A stretch of DNA of 64,000 nucleotides from Clostridiales bacterium (GTDB lineage Bacteria; Bacillota; Clostridia; Oscillospirales; Oscillospiraceae). The stretch spans positions 62,001-126,000 of the forward strand of contig SFLH01000003.1 of assembly GCA_004554585.1 (NCBI GenBank), given 5' to 3'. The position numbers and the translations under genes are program-made. Numbering within the stretch: position 1 is the first letter of the stretch; each line of letters opens with the position of its first letter. This document shows, piece after piece, positions 7,576 through 17,474 of this stretch. The notes below the pieces were generated by a model that was not told where the DNA came from, ran no database searches, and worked only from the letters and a program-made list of their open reading frames with translations.

Positions 7576-10500
7576 TTAAAAGAGGCTTATTTGGCTGGTC
7601 TCAGGCATTGTGCCCAAAGCACCAGCGTCCCGAAGCTGCTCCACATGGGTCTTGGAGACCTTGGGACAGGCGGCCAGCAGTTCCTCCTGGGAGATGAAAG
7701 TCCGCCCCTGGCGGTTCTCCACAATGGAGATGGCCGCCGTCTCCCCCAGGCCGGGAATGGCGGTAAAGGGGGGCAGGAGGGCGCCCTTCTCTTCGTCCAT
7801 GAGAAATTTGGTGGCGTCGGAGCGATAGAGGTCCATGGGCTCGAACTGGAACCCGCGCAGGTAGAACTCATAGCAGACCTCCAGGGTAACCAGCATGTCC
7901 TCCTCCACGGCGGCGGCGTCTTTGTCCTTGGCTTCGATCTCCCGCATCTTCTGTTTGCACACCTCCATGCCCTGGCACATGCAGGTGGCGTCGATGGCCT
8001 TGGCCCGGATGGAGAAGTAGGCCGCATAGAAGGCCAGGGGTTTGTGGACCTTAAACCAGGCAATCCGAAAAGCCATCATCACGTAAGCCACAGCGTGGGC
8101 TTTGGGGAAGAGGTAGCCTATTTTGGCCAGGGAGTCGATGTACCAGTCGGGGACGTTGGCGGCCCGCATGGCCTCCTCCCAGCCGTCTTGGAAGCCGCCC
8201 TTTTTTACCTTCCCTTTTCGCACGGCCTCCATGATGTCAAAGGCCATCTTGGGCTCCACCCCCTGTTCCATGAGGTAGAGCATGATGTCGTCCCGGCAGC
8301 CCACGGTGGAGTCGACGGTGGCGGTGCCGGAGACGATGAGGTCTCGGGCATTGCCCAGCCACACGTCCGTGCCGTGGGAGAAGCCTGAGAGACGGATGAG
8401 GGTGTTGAACCGCTCCGGCTGGGTGTCGCAGAGCATTTGTCGGGTGAACTTGGTGTTAAACTCCGGCACCGCCACGGCCCCAGTGGGGCCCAGAATGGGG
8501 TCGTCCTCGTAGCCCAGGGGGGCGGAGTTGGTGAAGATGGTCATGGTGTCCTTGTCGTCCAGAGGGATCTCCTGGGCGTTGACGCCAGTCAAGTCCTCCA
8601 TCATGCGGATCATGGTGGGGTCGTCGTGGCCCAACATGTCCAGCTTGAGAAGGTTGTCCTCCATCTTGTGATAGTCGAAGTGGGTGGTGATGATGTCGGT
8701 GTCCGTGTCGTCGGCGGGATGCTGGACGGGACAGAAATCGTAGATCTCCCGGTCCTGGGGGATGACCACCATGCCGCCGGGGTGCTGGCCGGTGGTCCGG
8801 CGGACCCCGGTGCAGCCCAGGGCCAGACGGTTTTCCTCCGCCTTGGTCACCTGCAGTCCCCGGGCGGCCAGGTATTTCTTCACGTAGCCATAGGCGGTCT
8901 TTTCCGCCACGGTGCCAATGGTGCCGGCCCGGAAGACGTGTCCCTCGCCGAAGAGCTCAAAGGTGTATTTGTGGGCGTTGGCCTGGTATTCTCCCGAGAA
9001 GTTCAGGTCGATGTCGGGGACTTTTTTGCCGCCGTAGCCCAGGAAGGTCTCAAAGGGGATGTTGAAGCCGTCTTTGACGTATTTGGTACCGCAGACGGGG
9101 CAGACCCCGTCGGGCATGTCCGCGCCGCAGCCGTATCCCTCCCCTGCGGCAAAATCCGCATGCTTGCAGTGGGGGCAACGGTAATGGGGGGGCAGGGAAT
9201 TGACCTCGGTGATCCCCGACAGGAAGGCCACGATGGAGGAACCAACGGAACCACGAGAACCCACCAGATAGCCGTGCTCCAGGGAGTTCTGCACCAGCTT
9301 TTGGGCGGACATATAGATCACATCGTATTTGCGCTCGATGATGCCGGGCAGCTCCAGCTCAATGCGGTCCTTAACGATCTGGGGCGGGTCCTCTCCATAG
9401 AGCTCGTGAGCCTTGCCCCAGACCAGGTTGTACAGTTCTTCGGCAGAGTTTTCCAGCTTGGGAGCGAACAGACCGTCGGGCAGAGGCTTCACTTCTTCGC
9501 ACCAGGAGGCCACCAGGTTGGTGTTGGTGACCACCACCTCGTAGGCCTTTTCCTCGCCCAGGTAGGCAAACTCATCCAGCATCTCCTGGGTCGTGCGGAA
9601 ATAGAGGGGGTTGGGGGCGTCGGCGTCGTCAAAGCCCTTGGTGTCCAGCAGGACATGGCGATAGGCCTCGTCCTCTGGGTCCAGAAAGTGGACGTCCCCG
9701 GTGGCGCAGACAGGCTTGCCCAGCTCCTCCCCCAGGCGGACCACCGTGCGGTTCCACTCCCGGATCTGCTCCCAGTCTTTGGCGATGGACTTGCCGTTTT
9801 TGTCCGGGCGGAGCATAAAAGCGTTGTTGGACAGGGGTTGGATCTCCAGGTAGTCATACCAGGAGGCGATGCGGCACAGCTCCTCCCAGTCCTTGCCTCG
9901 GACAATGGCCTGGTAGAGCTCCCCTGCCTCGCAGGCTGAGCCTAAGATGAGGCCCTCCCGGTTGCGGTTGATCTCACTCTTGGGCATGATGGGAAAGCGC
10001 TTGAAGTATTCCAGATGGGACAGGGAGATGAGCTTATACAGGTTGCGCAGCCCTGTTTGGTTTTTGGCCAACACAATCAGGTGCTTGGGCATCCGCTTGG
10101 CCTTGCCCAGAGAGTGGTTCCGGGCAAGGTTGGGGTTGATCTGCTGGAGGGTGTTTACCCCCCGATCCCGGAGCATGCGGATAAAGGGCACCAACATGTA
10201 ACCCACCATGGCCGCGTCGTCCGAGGCCCGGTGGTGGTTGAAGTCAGGCAGGTTCAGGTGGCGGCAGACGATGTCTAGCTTGTACTTTCCAAGCTCTGGC
10301 AGCAGATTTTGGGCCAGAGGCAGAGTGTCCAGGAAGGTGGGGGTGAAGTCAATGCCGTATTTTTGACAGCCAGTTCGGATAAAACCAATGTCAAATTCTG
10401 CATTGTGGGCGGCCAGAGGGCGGCCATCCACAAATGCCAAAAAGGAGCGAATGGCTTCCTCCTGGCTGGGAGCGCCTACCAACATGTCGTCGGTGATGCC

Positions 10501-11871
10501 GGTGAGCTGGATGATGTTGGGCGCCAGCCGCCGCTGGGGGTTTACGAAAGTCTGGAAGCGCTCCTTTACCTCGCCCCTTTCCAACACCACGGCACCGATT
10601 TCTGTGATCACATCGTCGGTTTTGCTCAGCCCAGTGGTCTCTAGGTCGAAACAGACGATGGCCTCGTCCAGGTCCTGCTCTAAGGGGCCACGGACCGTCA
10701 GACGGTCGTCCACGTTGTTGACGTAATAGGCCTCGGTGCCCAGAAGAACTTTGAGCTTTCCCTTGCCGGCGCTCCAAGCGTCGGGGAAAGACTGGGCCAC
10801 GCCGTGGTCAGTAACGGCAATGGCTGGGTGTCCCCAGGCAATGGCGCGCTTGACCGCGTCCTTTGTGTCGGTCAGGGCATCCATCAGGGACATTTTGGTG
10901 TGCAGATGAAGCTCCACCCGTTTTTCCGGGGCGGTATCCTTTTTCACTGGCTTCTCCGCCGTCTCAATGATGATGGGCTCGAGGACCATGTCGTTGTCAA
11001 AGCGGTTCAGGTTCAGCCGGCCGGAGATCTTCAGGTGCATTCCCGTTTTGACCCCCTCCACGATGGGGGTCCCCTCGTCGCCGGGCATAAATTTGCTCAC
11101 CCGGATGGAACTGGTGTAGTCGGTAACGTCGAAGCTGATGACCCAGGCGTTTCGCTTTTTCAGCTCCCGGTGCTCCACAGCAAAGACGTCCCCTTCCACC
11201 ACGACCACGCCCATGTCCAGTTCCAAGGTGTTCATGGGGCGGGGCACTTTTTTGATCTGGCGGGTGCCATAAATTCGCTTGGAAGAAAAACCACGGGTCT
11301 CCTTATCCGCTGCCTTGGCCTGCGCCATGGCCTTCTGCCGCAGTTCCTCCGTCTGGCGAAACAGGCGCTCTTGTTCCGACAGGGCTTCTTCCGTCGAAGG
11401 AATCTCTTCCGAAGGCGGTGTGAGTTCTTCTAAGGCAGGCGAAGGAACCTCTTCGGGAGGAGGAACAAGGTCCTCTATGGGAGGGAGCGCCTCGTCTGGA
11501 CCTGTGGGGGCAGCCCCTGCTTCCTCAGGCGGCAGAAACGTCTCCTTGGGGGGCGCCGGAGAAACGACGGGAGCTTCTTCCGCGGGAATCTGCTCGGGCA
11601 GATGCTCTTGCTGGGGAACTGGCGCAGGAGGCGGACAGGACGGCACAAAGGTCACCCCCGCCAGGGCATAGACCTGGGCAAGCTCCTGGGCCACCTGGGC
11701 CAACAGGGCGTCCTCGGGACGCTCAGGGCAGAGAATCTGGGCCTCGATGGTTCGCTTGTGGCTGTCCAGCACCGCGCCAGTGACCAGCCAGCCTGACAAA
11801 ATTTCCGCCAGGGCGGGCGCGGGATGGTATTGAAAAAACATCTCCAAAAACGGCAGGTGTTTCTCTGGCAT
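7576..11871 (-). CDS. polC: DNA polymerase III alpha subunit, PolC type
   Basis: The main replicative polymerase of low-GC Gram-positives, 1431 residues, which is normal for PolC. In order: N-terminal domain; a Pro/Glu-rich linker (about residues 80-165) of variable type; OB fold; PHP domain (LHLHTKMSLMDALTD, near 324) interrupted by the DEDDh proofreading exonuclease (CFDLETTGL, near 407); a zinc module with CPHC and CPVCG around 900-935; then polymerase palm and fingers with PDIDLNFSG near 952. It is the last gene of the pyrH-frr-uppS-cdsA-dxr-rseP-ispG operon, 138 bases after ispG. Confidence 0.98.
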   Translation of the reverse strand: MPEKHLPFLEMFFQYHPAPALAEILSGWLVTGAVLDSHKRTIEAQILCPERPEDALLAQVAQELAQVYALAGVTFVPSCPPPAPVPQQEHLPEQIPAEEAPVVSPAPPKETFLPPEEAGAAPTGPDEALPPIEDLVPPPEEVPSPALEELTPPSEEIPSTEEALSEQERLFRQTEELRQKAMAQAKAADKETRGFSSKRIYGTRQIKKVPRPMNTLELDMGVVVVEGDVFAVEHRELKKRNAWVISFDVTDYTSSIRVSKFMPGDEGTPIVEGVKTGMHLKISGRLNLNRFDNDMVLEPIIIETAEKPVKKDTAPEKRVELHLHTKMSLMDALTDTKDAVKRAIAWGHPAIAVTDHGVAQSFPDAWSAGKGKLKVLLGTEAYYVNNVDDRLTVRGPLEQDLDEAIVCFDLETTGLSKTDDVITEIGAVVLERGEVKERFQTFVNPQRRLAPNIIQLTGITDDMLVGAPSQEEAIRSFLAFVDGRPLAAHNAEFDIGFIRTGCQKYGIDFTPTFLDTLPLAQNLLPELGKYKLDIVCRHLNLPDFNHHRASDDAAMVGYMLVPFIRMLRDRGVNTLQQINPNLARNHSLGKAKRMPKHLIVLAKNQTGLRNLYKLISLSHLEYFKRFPIMPKSEINRNREGLILGSACEAGELYQAIVRGKDWEELCRIASWYDYLEIQPLSNNAFMLRPDKNGKSIAKDWEQIREWNRTVVRLGEELGKPVCATGDVHFLDPEDEAYRHVLLDTKGFDDADAPNPLYFRTTQEMLDEFAYLGEEKAYEVVVTNTNLVASWCEEVKPLPDGLFAPKLENSAEELYNLVWGKAHELYGEDPPQIVKDRIELELPGIIERKYDVIYMSAQKLVQNSLEHGYLVGSRGSVGSSIVAFLSGITEVNSLPPHYRCPHCKHADFAAGEGYGCGADMPDGVCPVCGTKYVKDGFNIPFETFLGYGGKKVPDIDLNFSGEYQANAHKYTFELFGEGHVFRAGTIGTVAEKTAYGYVKKYLAARGLQVTKAEENRLALGCTGVRRTTGQHPGGMVVIPQDREIYDFCPVQHPADDTDTDIITTHFDYHKMEDNLLKLDMLGHDDPTMIRMMEDLTGVNAQEIPLDDKDTMTIFTNSAPLGYEDDPILGPTGAVAVPEFNTKFTRQMLCDTQPERFNTLIRLSGFSHGTDVWLGNARDLIVSGTATVDSTVGCRDDIMLYLMEQGVEPKMAFDIMEAVRKGKVKKGGFQDGWEEAMRAANVPDWYIDSLAKIGYLFPKAHAVAYVMMAFRIAWFKVHKPLAFYAAYFSIRAKAIDATCMCQGMEVCKQKMREIEAKDKDAAAVEEDMLVTLEVCYEFYLRGFQFEPMDLYRSDATKFLMDEEKGALLPPFTAIPGLGETAAISIVENRQGRTFISQEELLAACPKVSKTHVEQLRDAGALGTMPETSQISLF

Positions 11872-11935
11872 AGTGAGGCTTCCTTTCTTTGCGTGTGTGT
11901 TTCCCGCCGGGAAAATCTCTTGTACGGCAGGAAGA

Positions 11936-11964
11936 AAGTGTGGGAGCCGCTGGCAGCGGCCCCC
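11936..11964 (-). terminator. possible attenuator between ispG and polC
   Basis: A GGG-GCCGCTG / CAGCGGC-CCC hairpin in the 138-base ispG-polC gap. On the minus strand it is followed by ACACTTTCTT rather than a clean T run, so termination would be partial at best. Confidence 0.35.
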
Positions 11965-12009
11965 GGTGTAAAAACCCTCGTTCTATCCGAAGGTGCTTCG
12001 TCGCGTGAA

Positions 12010-13050
12010 TTATGGCAGGGCTTCAATCAGGGCCATCAGCTCGTCCACCAGGGCTTCCTGGGGGACCTGCTTGACCACCTCTCCCCGGCGGAACAGCAGC
12101 CCCTTGCCGTTTCCCCCGGCAATGCCCACGTCGGCGGCGGCGGCTTCGCCGGGGCCGTTCACCGGGCAGCCCATCACCGCCACCGTGATGGGTTTGGTGA
12201 CGGATTTCAGGCGTTGCTCCACTTCCTGGGCCAGCGGGATCAAATCAATCTTCGTCCGGCCGCAGGTGGGGCAGGCGATGAGATCGGGCCCCTCCCGGCG
12301 CAGGCCGATGGCTTTGAGAATGTCCCGGGCGGCGTAGATCTCCTCCACCGGATCGGCGGTGAGGGTCACCCGCAGGGTATCGCCGATGCCCAAAGCCAGC
12401 AGGCCGCCGATACCAGCGGCGGATTTCAAGGTACCCATGCGGGTGGTCCCCGCCTCGGTAACCCCAAGGTGAAGGGGGTAGTTCGACTGCTGGTGCATGA
12501 GCTGATAGGCCCCCATGGTGATGGGGACGGAGGAGGATTTTAAGGAGATGCAGATGTCGTCAAAATCGTAGCGGTTGAGCAGGGCGATGTGGCCGAAGGC
12601 GGAGTCCACCAGTGCCTGGGGAGTCACGCCCCCGTACTTGGCCAGCAGGGGCTTTTCCAGGGACCCGCCGTTGACGCCGATGCGGATGGGGATGTTTTTG
12701 CGGGCGCAGGCCTGGGCCACCGCCTTGACCCGGTCCGCGCCGCCGATGTTGCCGGGGTTGATGCGCACCTTGTCGGCCCCGGCGGCAATGCATTCCAGGG
12801 CCAGACGATAGTCAAAATGGATGTCCACCACCAGGGGCAGGTCAATGGCTTCCTTGATCTTCCCCACGGCCTTGGCAGCAGCCATGGTGGGCACGGCCAC
12901 CCGAACAATCTGGCACCCGGCGGCGGCCAGGCGGCGGATCTGGGCTGTGGTGGCCTGCACATCTTCTGTGGGGGTATTGGTCATGGACTGGATGGTGACC
13001 GGGGCGCCGCCCCCCACGGGCACGCCTCCCACCAGGATCTGTTTGGTCAT
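12010..13050 (-). CDS. ispG: 4-hydroxy-3-methylbut-2-en-1-yl diphosphate synthase
   Basis: Penultimate enzyme of the MEP isoprenoid pathway, a [4Fe-4S] reductase. About 346 residues, the short bacterial form. N-terminal TIM barrel (VTIQSMTNTPTEDVQATTAQ) and C-terminal cluster-binding segment with ACPTCGRT and CPVNGPGEA supplying the cysteines. The ATG at 13050 overlaps the end of rseP, suggesting coupling; the upstream TTG at 13071 is less likely. With dxr in the same operon and dxs and ispA in the next, most of the MEP route is local. Confidence 0.96.
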   Translation of the reverse strand: MTKQILVGGVPVGGGAPVTIQSMTNTPTEDVQATTAQIRRLAAAGCQIVRVAVPTMAAAKAVGKIKEAIDLPLVVDIHFDYRLALECIAAGADKVRINPGNIGGADRVKAVAQACARKNIPIRIGVNGGSLEKPLLAKYGGVTPQALVDSAFGHIALLNRYDFDDICISLKSSSVPITMGAYQLMHQQSNYPLHLGVTEAGTTRMGTLKSAAGIGGLLALGIGDTLRVTLTADPVEEIYAARDILKAIGLRREGPDLIACPTCGRTKIDLIPLAQEVEQRLKSVTKPITVAVMGCPVNGPGEAAAADVGIAGGNGKGLLFRRGEVVKQVPQEALVDELMALIEALP

Positions 13051-13052
13051 CG

Positions 13053-14117
13053 TCAATTCACCAACTTCCAAATGTCGCTGAAGGTGACCGCCACCATCAG
13101 CAGAATCAACAGAGAGAACCCTACCCCGTGAATCCAGGCCTCATACTGCGGGGGAATCTTTTTGCCGGAGAAGAGGAACCAGACCTCCCCCACCAGCAGC
13201 AGGAAGATCCGTCCGCCGTCCAGGGCGGGGATGGGCAGCAGGTTCATGATGGCCAGGTTCACGGCGATCAGGGCGATGATGTAGCACACGTTCTGCAGGC
13301 CGGCAGCAAGGCTTCCCCCCTGACTGCCCGCCTCTCCCAAGTAGGAGACGATGCCCACCGGGCCGGACATGTCGTTGAGCCCCACTTGACCGCTGACCAG
13401 CATGGCCAGACCCGACCACACCGCTTTGGCAAAATACCAGCAGGTGTGCCAGCTCTGGGTCATCAGGCCGGGGAAAGTGGCCTCTTCCACGGTGAAATAG
13501 ATGCCGTACATGGTCACCGTTTGCCCGTCTACGGTGTATTCGCGGGGGGTCAGGGGCAGGTCATCCAGCACGACCTTCTCGCCGTCCCGCTCCACCACCA
13601 AGTCCATCGTCTCACTGCCCGCCGCGGCGTTGAGCTGGGCGGTCAAGTCGGAATAAATGGACACCTTGTGCCCATTGACCGACAAAATGCGGTCCCCGGG
13701 CATCAGACCATTCTCGCCGGCACAGGGGAAGCCATCCATAAAGTCCCGGATCACCGGCACCGTATAACTGCCGGAGACAGCGAAAAGGATGGCCACCAGC
13801 ACAAACCCAGCCACAAAGTTCATCACCGAACCGGCGGCCAGAATGATAATCTTCCGCCAGAGAGATTTGCTGGAGAAGGAGCGGGGGTTGCCCGTTTCCT
13901 CGTCTTCCCCTTCCATGGCACAGTACCCTCCCATGGGGAGCGCCCGCAGGGAATACAACGTCTCCCCTTTTTTCCGGGAAAACAGCGCGGGGCCCATGCC
14001 GATGGCAAACTCGTTGACCTGGACCCCCAGCAGTTTCGCAGTGAGGAAATGGCCCCCCTCATGGATGGCGATGAGCAGACCGAAAAGGAGGATGCCGACG
14101 ATGACATAGACAAGCAA
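13053..14117 (-). CDS. rseP: RIP metalloprotease RseP (site-2 protease)
   Basis: Intramembrane zinc protease of family M50 that cleaves transmembrane segments such as anti-sigma factors and remnant signal peptides. The first helix holds the zinc motif HEGGH. A PDZ domain follows (near GLMPGDRILSVNGHKV), and the C-terminal membrane segment holds NLLPIPALDGGR, whose aspartate is the third ligand. The TTG at 14117 has GAGGTG six bases upstream and gives the usual short N-terminus; an in-frame GTG at 14126 is the alternative. It overlaps ispG and lies about 70 bases after dxr. Confidence 0.93.
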   Translation of the reverse strand: MLVYVIVGILLFGLLIAIHEGGHFLTAKLLGVQVNEFAIGMGPALFSRKKGETLYSLRALPMGGYCAMEGEDEETGNPRSFSSKSLWRKIIILAAGSVMNFVAGFVLVAILFAVSGSYTVPVIRDFMDGFPCAGENGLMPGDRILSVNGHKVSIYSDLTAQLNAAAGSETMDLVVERDGEKVVLDDLPLTPREYTVDGQTVTMYGIYFTVEEATFPGLMTQSWHTCWYFAKAVWSGLAMLVSGQVGLNDMSGPVGIVSYLGEAGSQGGSLAAGLQNVCYIIALIAVNLAIMNLLPIPALDGGRIFLLLVGEVWFLFSGKKIPPQYEAWIHGVGFSLLILLMVAVTFSDIWKLVN

Positions 14118-14186
14118 TGGATTCACCTCAGGAAATCATAGAACAGGATGCTGCAGTAGGACATGCCCGGCGGCCCCGGGATGGGC

Positions 14187-15329
14187 TTACCGGCAGGCGG
14201 ACTCTGCCGCCGCCCGAGCGGCTTGGTCCGCCGCGTAAATTGACGCAAGGGTGAGTTCTTTGGCGCGGGGCACGGTGTCCAGCGCCGCCTGGACCACACG
14301 GGGAATGTCCAGGAAACCGATCTCCTCCTGGAGGAAGCGAGCCACCGCCACCTCGTTGGCGCCGTTGAGGATGGCTGGGGCCGTCCCCCCCTCCTTGGCG
14401 GCCCGAATGGCCAGCGCCAGACAGGGGAATGCTTCCAAATCCGGGGGATAAAAGGTCAGGGTTCCAATGCGGAGCAGATCCAATGGCTCCGCGGGACCGG
14501 GGGTGCGTTCCGGCCAAGACAAGGCGTACTGAATGGGCAGGCGCATATCCGGGGCACCCAACTGGGCGATGACGCTGTTGTCACAGTATTCTACGGCCGA
14601 GTGGAGTATGCTCTCCCGGTGCACCAGAATCTGAATTTTTTCCGGGGGGACCTGGAACAGGGACATAGCCTCCAGCAGTTCCAGCCCCTTGTTCATCAGC
14701 GTGGCCGAATCGATGGTCACCTTGGCGCCCATGGACCAGTTGGGGTGTTTCAGGGCCCGGTCAGGGGTGACAGAGGCCAGTTCGTCCCGGCTCCAGCCGA
14801 AAAAGGGCCCGCCGGAGGCGGTAAGGAGAATGCGCTTGAGCTCCTTTCCATGGCTGCCCTGCAGGCTTTGGAAGATGGCGGAATGCTCCGAATCCACCGG
14901 CACGATTTCCGCCCCAGCCTCCTTTGCCCTGGCCATGACCAAGGGCCCGGCACAGACCAAGGTCTCCTTGTTGGCCAAGGCGATGCGTTTGCCGCTGTCG
15001 ATGGCCGCCAGCGTAGGCGCCAGGCCGGCAATGCCCACCAAGGCGGTCACCGCCGTGTCGGCTTGGGGCAGGCGAGCGGCTTCCAAAATCCCCTCCTCCC
15101 CTGCCAGCACACGAATGTCTGTGTCTGCCAGACGGGATGCCAAAGCAGCGGCTGCGGTGGGGTCCGCTGCCGCTGCCAGGATGGGATGGAAGGTGCGGGC
15201 CTGCTGTTCCAGCAGGTCGATGTTGTGCCGGGCGGTCAGGGCGGCCACCCGATGGCCGCAGGACGCCGCCACCTCTAAGGTCTGGGTGCCGATGGAGCCG
15301 GTGGAGCCAAGAACGGCAAGGCTTCTCAT
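14187..15329 (-). CDS. dxr: 1-deoxy-D-xylulose 5-phosphate reductoisomerase
   Basis: NADPH-dependent second step of the MEP pathway, 380 residues. The N-terminal nucleotide-binding loop is LGSTGSIGTQTLEV. The central catalytic region carries VDSEHSAIFQ and TASGGPFFGWSRDEL, and the metal/substrate site ATLMNKGLELLEA is intact. The ATG overlaps the cdsA stop (ATGA), indicating coupling. Confidence 0.97.
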   Translation of the reverse strand: MRSLAVLGSTGSIGTQTLEVAASCGHRVAALTARHNIDLLEQQARTFHPILAAAADPTAAAALASRLADTDIRVLAGEEGILEAARLPQADTAVTALVGIAGLAPTLAAIDSGKRIALANKETLVCAGPLVMARAKEAGAEIVPVDSEHSAIFQSLQGSHGKELKRILLTASGGPFFGWSRDELASVTPDRALKHPNWSMGAKVTIDSATLMNKGLELLEAMSLFQVPPEKIQILVHRESILHSAVEYCDNSVIAQLGAPDMRLPIQYALSWPERTPGPAEPLDLLRIGTLTFYPPDLEAFPCLALAIRAAKEGGTAPAILNGANEVAVARFLQEEIGFLDIPRVVQAALDTVPRAKELTLASIYAADQAARAAAESACR

Positions 15330-16150
15330 GCACCGGCCCCCTTACTGAACGCGGGCAGCCAGAGGATGAGCAGCTCGATCAGCGGGGCGCAGAAGATCAC
15401 GCTGTCAAATCGGTCCAGCACACCGCCATGGCCGGGCAGAACCCGGCCAAAGTCTTTGATTTTTCTGGTCCGCTTGAGGTACGAAAAGGCCAGGTCACCC
15501 ACTTCGGTCATCACACCGCCCAGCAGGCCGTAGATGGCCAGGAAGTAGTAGTTGACCTCTACCTGGGTGATCTTGCCAAAGACCAGGCCGTACAGGATGG
15601 CAATGACCACGCCCACCACCAGGCCGCCCAGGGAACCCTCCACCGTCTTTTTGGGGGAGAGGTTGGGGGCCAGCTGATGTCGACCCAGGAACATGCCCGT
15701 AAACATTGCCCCGGCATCCACCACAAAGGGGATGAGGATGGGCAGGAAAATGTAACTGGTGCGCAGCTCCATCGCTCCCACCCGAACCACGGAAGACAGG
15801 CAGTAGGAGATGACGCAGGCAAAGAAGAAGCCTGCGCCCACCCGGTCGATCTTCACCCGGAAGTGGCTGGCAAATCCTTCCGCAAAGATGGCCACCAGAT
15901 AGACCAGTAGCACCAGCAGGCCCCAGGTGTGGGGCTGCTCCAGATAGACCCAGAAGGGAATGGCCAGGGCCACAGCGGCGGTGTACAAGGCGATGCGGGG
16001 ATGATTCATGCCGATGGCGTGGAGGGCCTCATAGGTCCCCACCACGGAGAGCACGGCGATGAGGGCAGGGGTAAACGGGGCCGGCAGGACAAACAGGACC
16101 AGCAGGATCACAGGAATACCCACGCAGGCCACCAAAATCCGTTTTTTCAC
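15326..16150 (-). CDS. cdsA: phosphatidate cytidylyltransferase
   Basis: Makes CDP-diacylglycerol from phosphatidic acid and CTP for phospholipid synthesis. An integral membrane protein of about 274 residues with several transmembrane helices. The C-terminal CDP-alcohol signature is intact: KRTRKIKDFGRVLPGHGG followed by LDRFDS. The GTG at 16150 lies 8 bases after GGAGG and gives a start at VKKRILVACVG; longer in-frame versions reach into uppS and are rejected. Confidence 0.95.
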   Translation of the reverse strand: MKKRILVACVGIPVILLVLFVLPAPFTPALIAVLSVVGTYEALHAIGMNHPRIALYTAAVALAIPFWVYLEQPHTWGLLVLLVYLVAIFAEGFASHFRVKIDRVGAGFFFACVISYCLSSVVRVGAMELRTSYIFLPILIPFVVDAGAMFTGMFLGRHQLAPNLSPKKTVEGSLGGLVVGVVIAILYGLVFGKITQVEVNYYFLAIYGLLGGVMTEVGDLAFSYLKRTRKIKDFGRVLPGHGGVLDRFDSVIFCAPLIELLILWLPAFSKGAGA

Positions 16151-16151
16151 G

Positions 16152-16910
16152 TTACACGCCTCCAAATCTGCGCTGGCGGCGCTGAAAATCCGCCAAGGCC
16201 TCGTCCAGCACTGCAGGGCTGAAGTCCGGCCAGAGCACATCGGTAAAGTAGAATTCGGCATACGCCGACTGCCAAGGTAAAAAGTTAGACAGCCGCAGTT
16301 CTCCGCTAGGCCGGATAATCAGATCGGGGTCGGGGACGCCCCGGCTGTCCAGATACCGGGAAAAGACCTCGTCGGTCAGATCGCCGATCGTCTGCCGGCC
16401 GGCGGCCACATCCGCGGCCCAGGCCCGGGCAGCCCGAAGAATCTCATCCCGCCCGCCGTAGTTCAGGCAGACGTTGATCTGATACTTGGCCCCAGCCACT
16501 GCTGCGCCGGTCTCTTCGGTCTCCAGGCACAAGGTGCGCAGGGCTGGGGGCAGGGCCGCCAGATCGCCGAAGAACTTGATGCGAAAGCCGTCCCGCTCCA
16601 TTTTCTCCAAGGCCTCGATGAGATACTTGCGCAGCAGATCCATGATAGCGGAAACCTCCTCCACCGGGCGCTTCCAGTTCTCGGTGGAGAAGGCGTAGAC
16701 GGTCAGGTAAGGGATTCCCAAATCCCGGCACCGATAGGCGATGGTGCGGAAGGTCTCCGCCCCCGCGGCGTGGCCGGCGGTTCGGGGCAGGCCACGCTTC
16801 TTGGCCCAGCGGCCGTTGCCGTCCATGATGATGGCCACGTGCCGGGGCAGGCGGGCCGGATCGAGCCACTTCCCTGCCGCCGGCTTTGGCTTTCTATGCC
16901 AGAATGCCAT
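16152..16910 (-). CDS. uppS: isoprenyl transferase (undecaprenyl diphosphate synthase)
   Basis: Builds the C55 lipid carrier for peptidoglycan from farnesyl diphosphate and isopentenyl diphosphate. 252 residues. The IMDGNGRWAKKRGLPRTAGH motif binds the allylic diphosphate, and C-terminal DLIIRPSGELRLSNFLPWQ holds the IPP-site residues. The ATG at 16910 lies nine bases after the frr stop and has no obvious ribosome-binding site, so translation may depend on coupling to frr. Confidence 0.96.
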   Translation of the reverse strand: MAFWHRKPKPAAGKWLDPARLPRHVAIIMDGNGRWAKKRGLPRTAGHAAGAETFRTIAYRCRDLGIPYLTVYAFSTENWKRPVEEVSAIMDLLRKYLIEALEKMERDGFRIKFFGDLAALPPALRTLCLETEETGAAVAGAKYQINVCLNYGGRDEILRAARAWAADVAAGRQTIGDLTDEVFSRYLDSRGVPDPDLIIRPSGELRLSNFLPWQSAYAEFYFTDVLWPDFSPAVLDEALADFQRRQRRFGGV

Positions 16911-16919
16911 GGGATCGCG

Positions 16920-17474
16920 TTACACGGCCATGAGTTCGGCTTCCTTCTTGGCAGTCAGGTCGTCGATCTCCTTGCACCGCTTGTCGGTGAGCTTCTGCAG
17001 TTCCTCTTCCAGCTCTTTCAGGTCGTCCTCGGTGATCTCGGACTTTTTCTTCATGGCCTTGAATTTTTCCATGGCTTCCCGGCGGATGTTGCGAATGGCC
17101 ACCTTGCCGCCCTCGCCATACTTCTTCACCTGCTTGGTCAATTCCTTCCGGCGCTCCTCTGTCAGCTGGGGGAAAACCAGGCGGATAACCTTGCCATCGT
17201 TCTGGGGGTTGATGCCCAGTTCCGAGACCAGAAGCGCCTTTTCTACCGCCTTGAGCAACGTGCCGTCCCAGGGTTGGATGACCAGGGTCCGGGCGTCGGG
17301 GGTGGAGATAGAAGCCACCTGATGGATGGGGGTCTCGGTGCCGTAATACTCCACGGTGATCTTGTCCAGCACGGCGGCGTTTGCCCGGCCGGCCCGGACG
17401 CCGGCGAAGTCGCTGATCACCACGTCGATGGTTTTCTGCATTTTCACGTCATATGCTTCATACATTTCCTTCAT
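16920..17474 (-). CDS. frr: ribosome recycling factor
   Basis: Splits post-termination ribosomes together with EF-G. 184 residues, standard length, with the three-helix-bundle segments SDFAGVRAGRANAAVLDKI and the C-terminal KITDDDLKE-like helix. The ATG at 17474 overlaps the pyrH stop (ATGA) and follows GAGGAGGAG. The reading frame stays open far upstream to 18611, but that extension crosses pyrH and is not translated as part of this gene. Confidence 0.96.
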   Translation of the reverse strand: MKEMYEAYDVKMQKTIDVVISDFAGVRAGRANAAVLDKITVEYYGTETPIHQVASISTPDARTLVIQPWDGTLLKAVEKALLVSELGINPQNDGKVIRLVFPQLTEERRKELTKQVKKYGEGGKVAIRNIRREAMEKFKAMKKKSEITEDDLKELEEELQKLTDKRCKEIDDLTAKKEAELMAV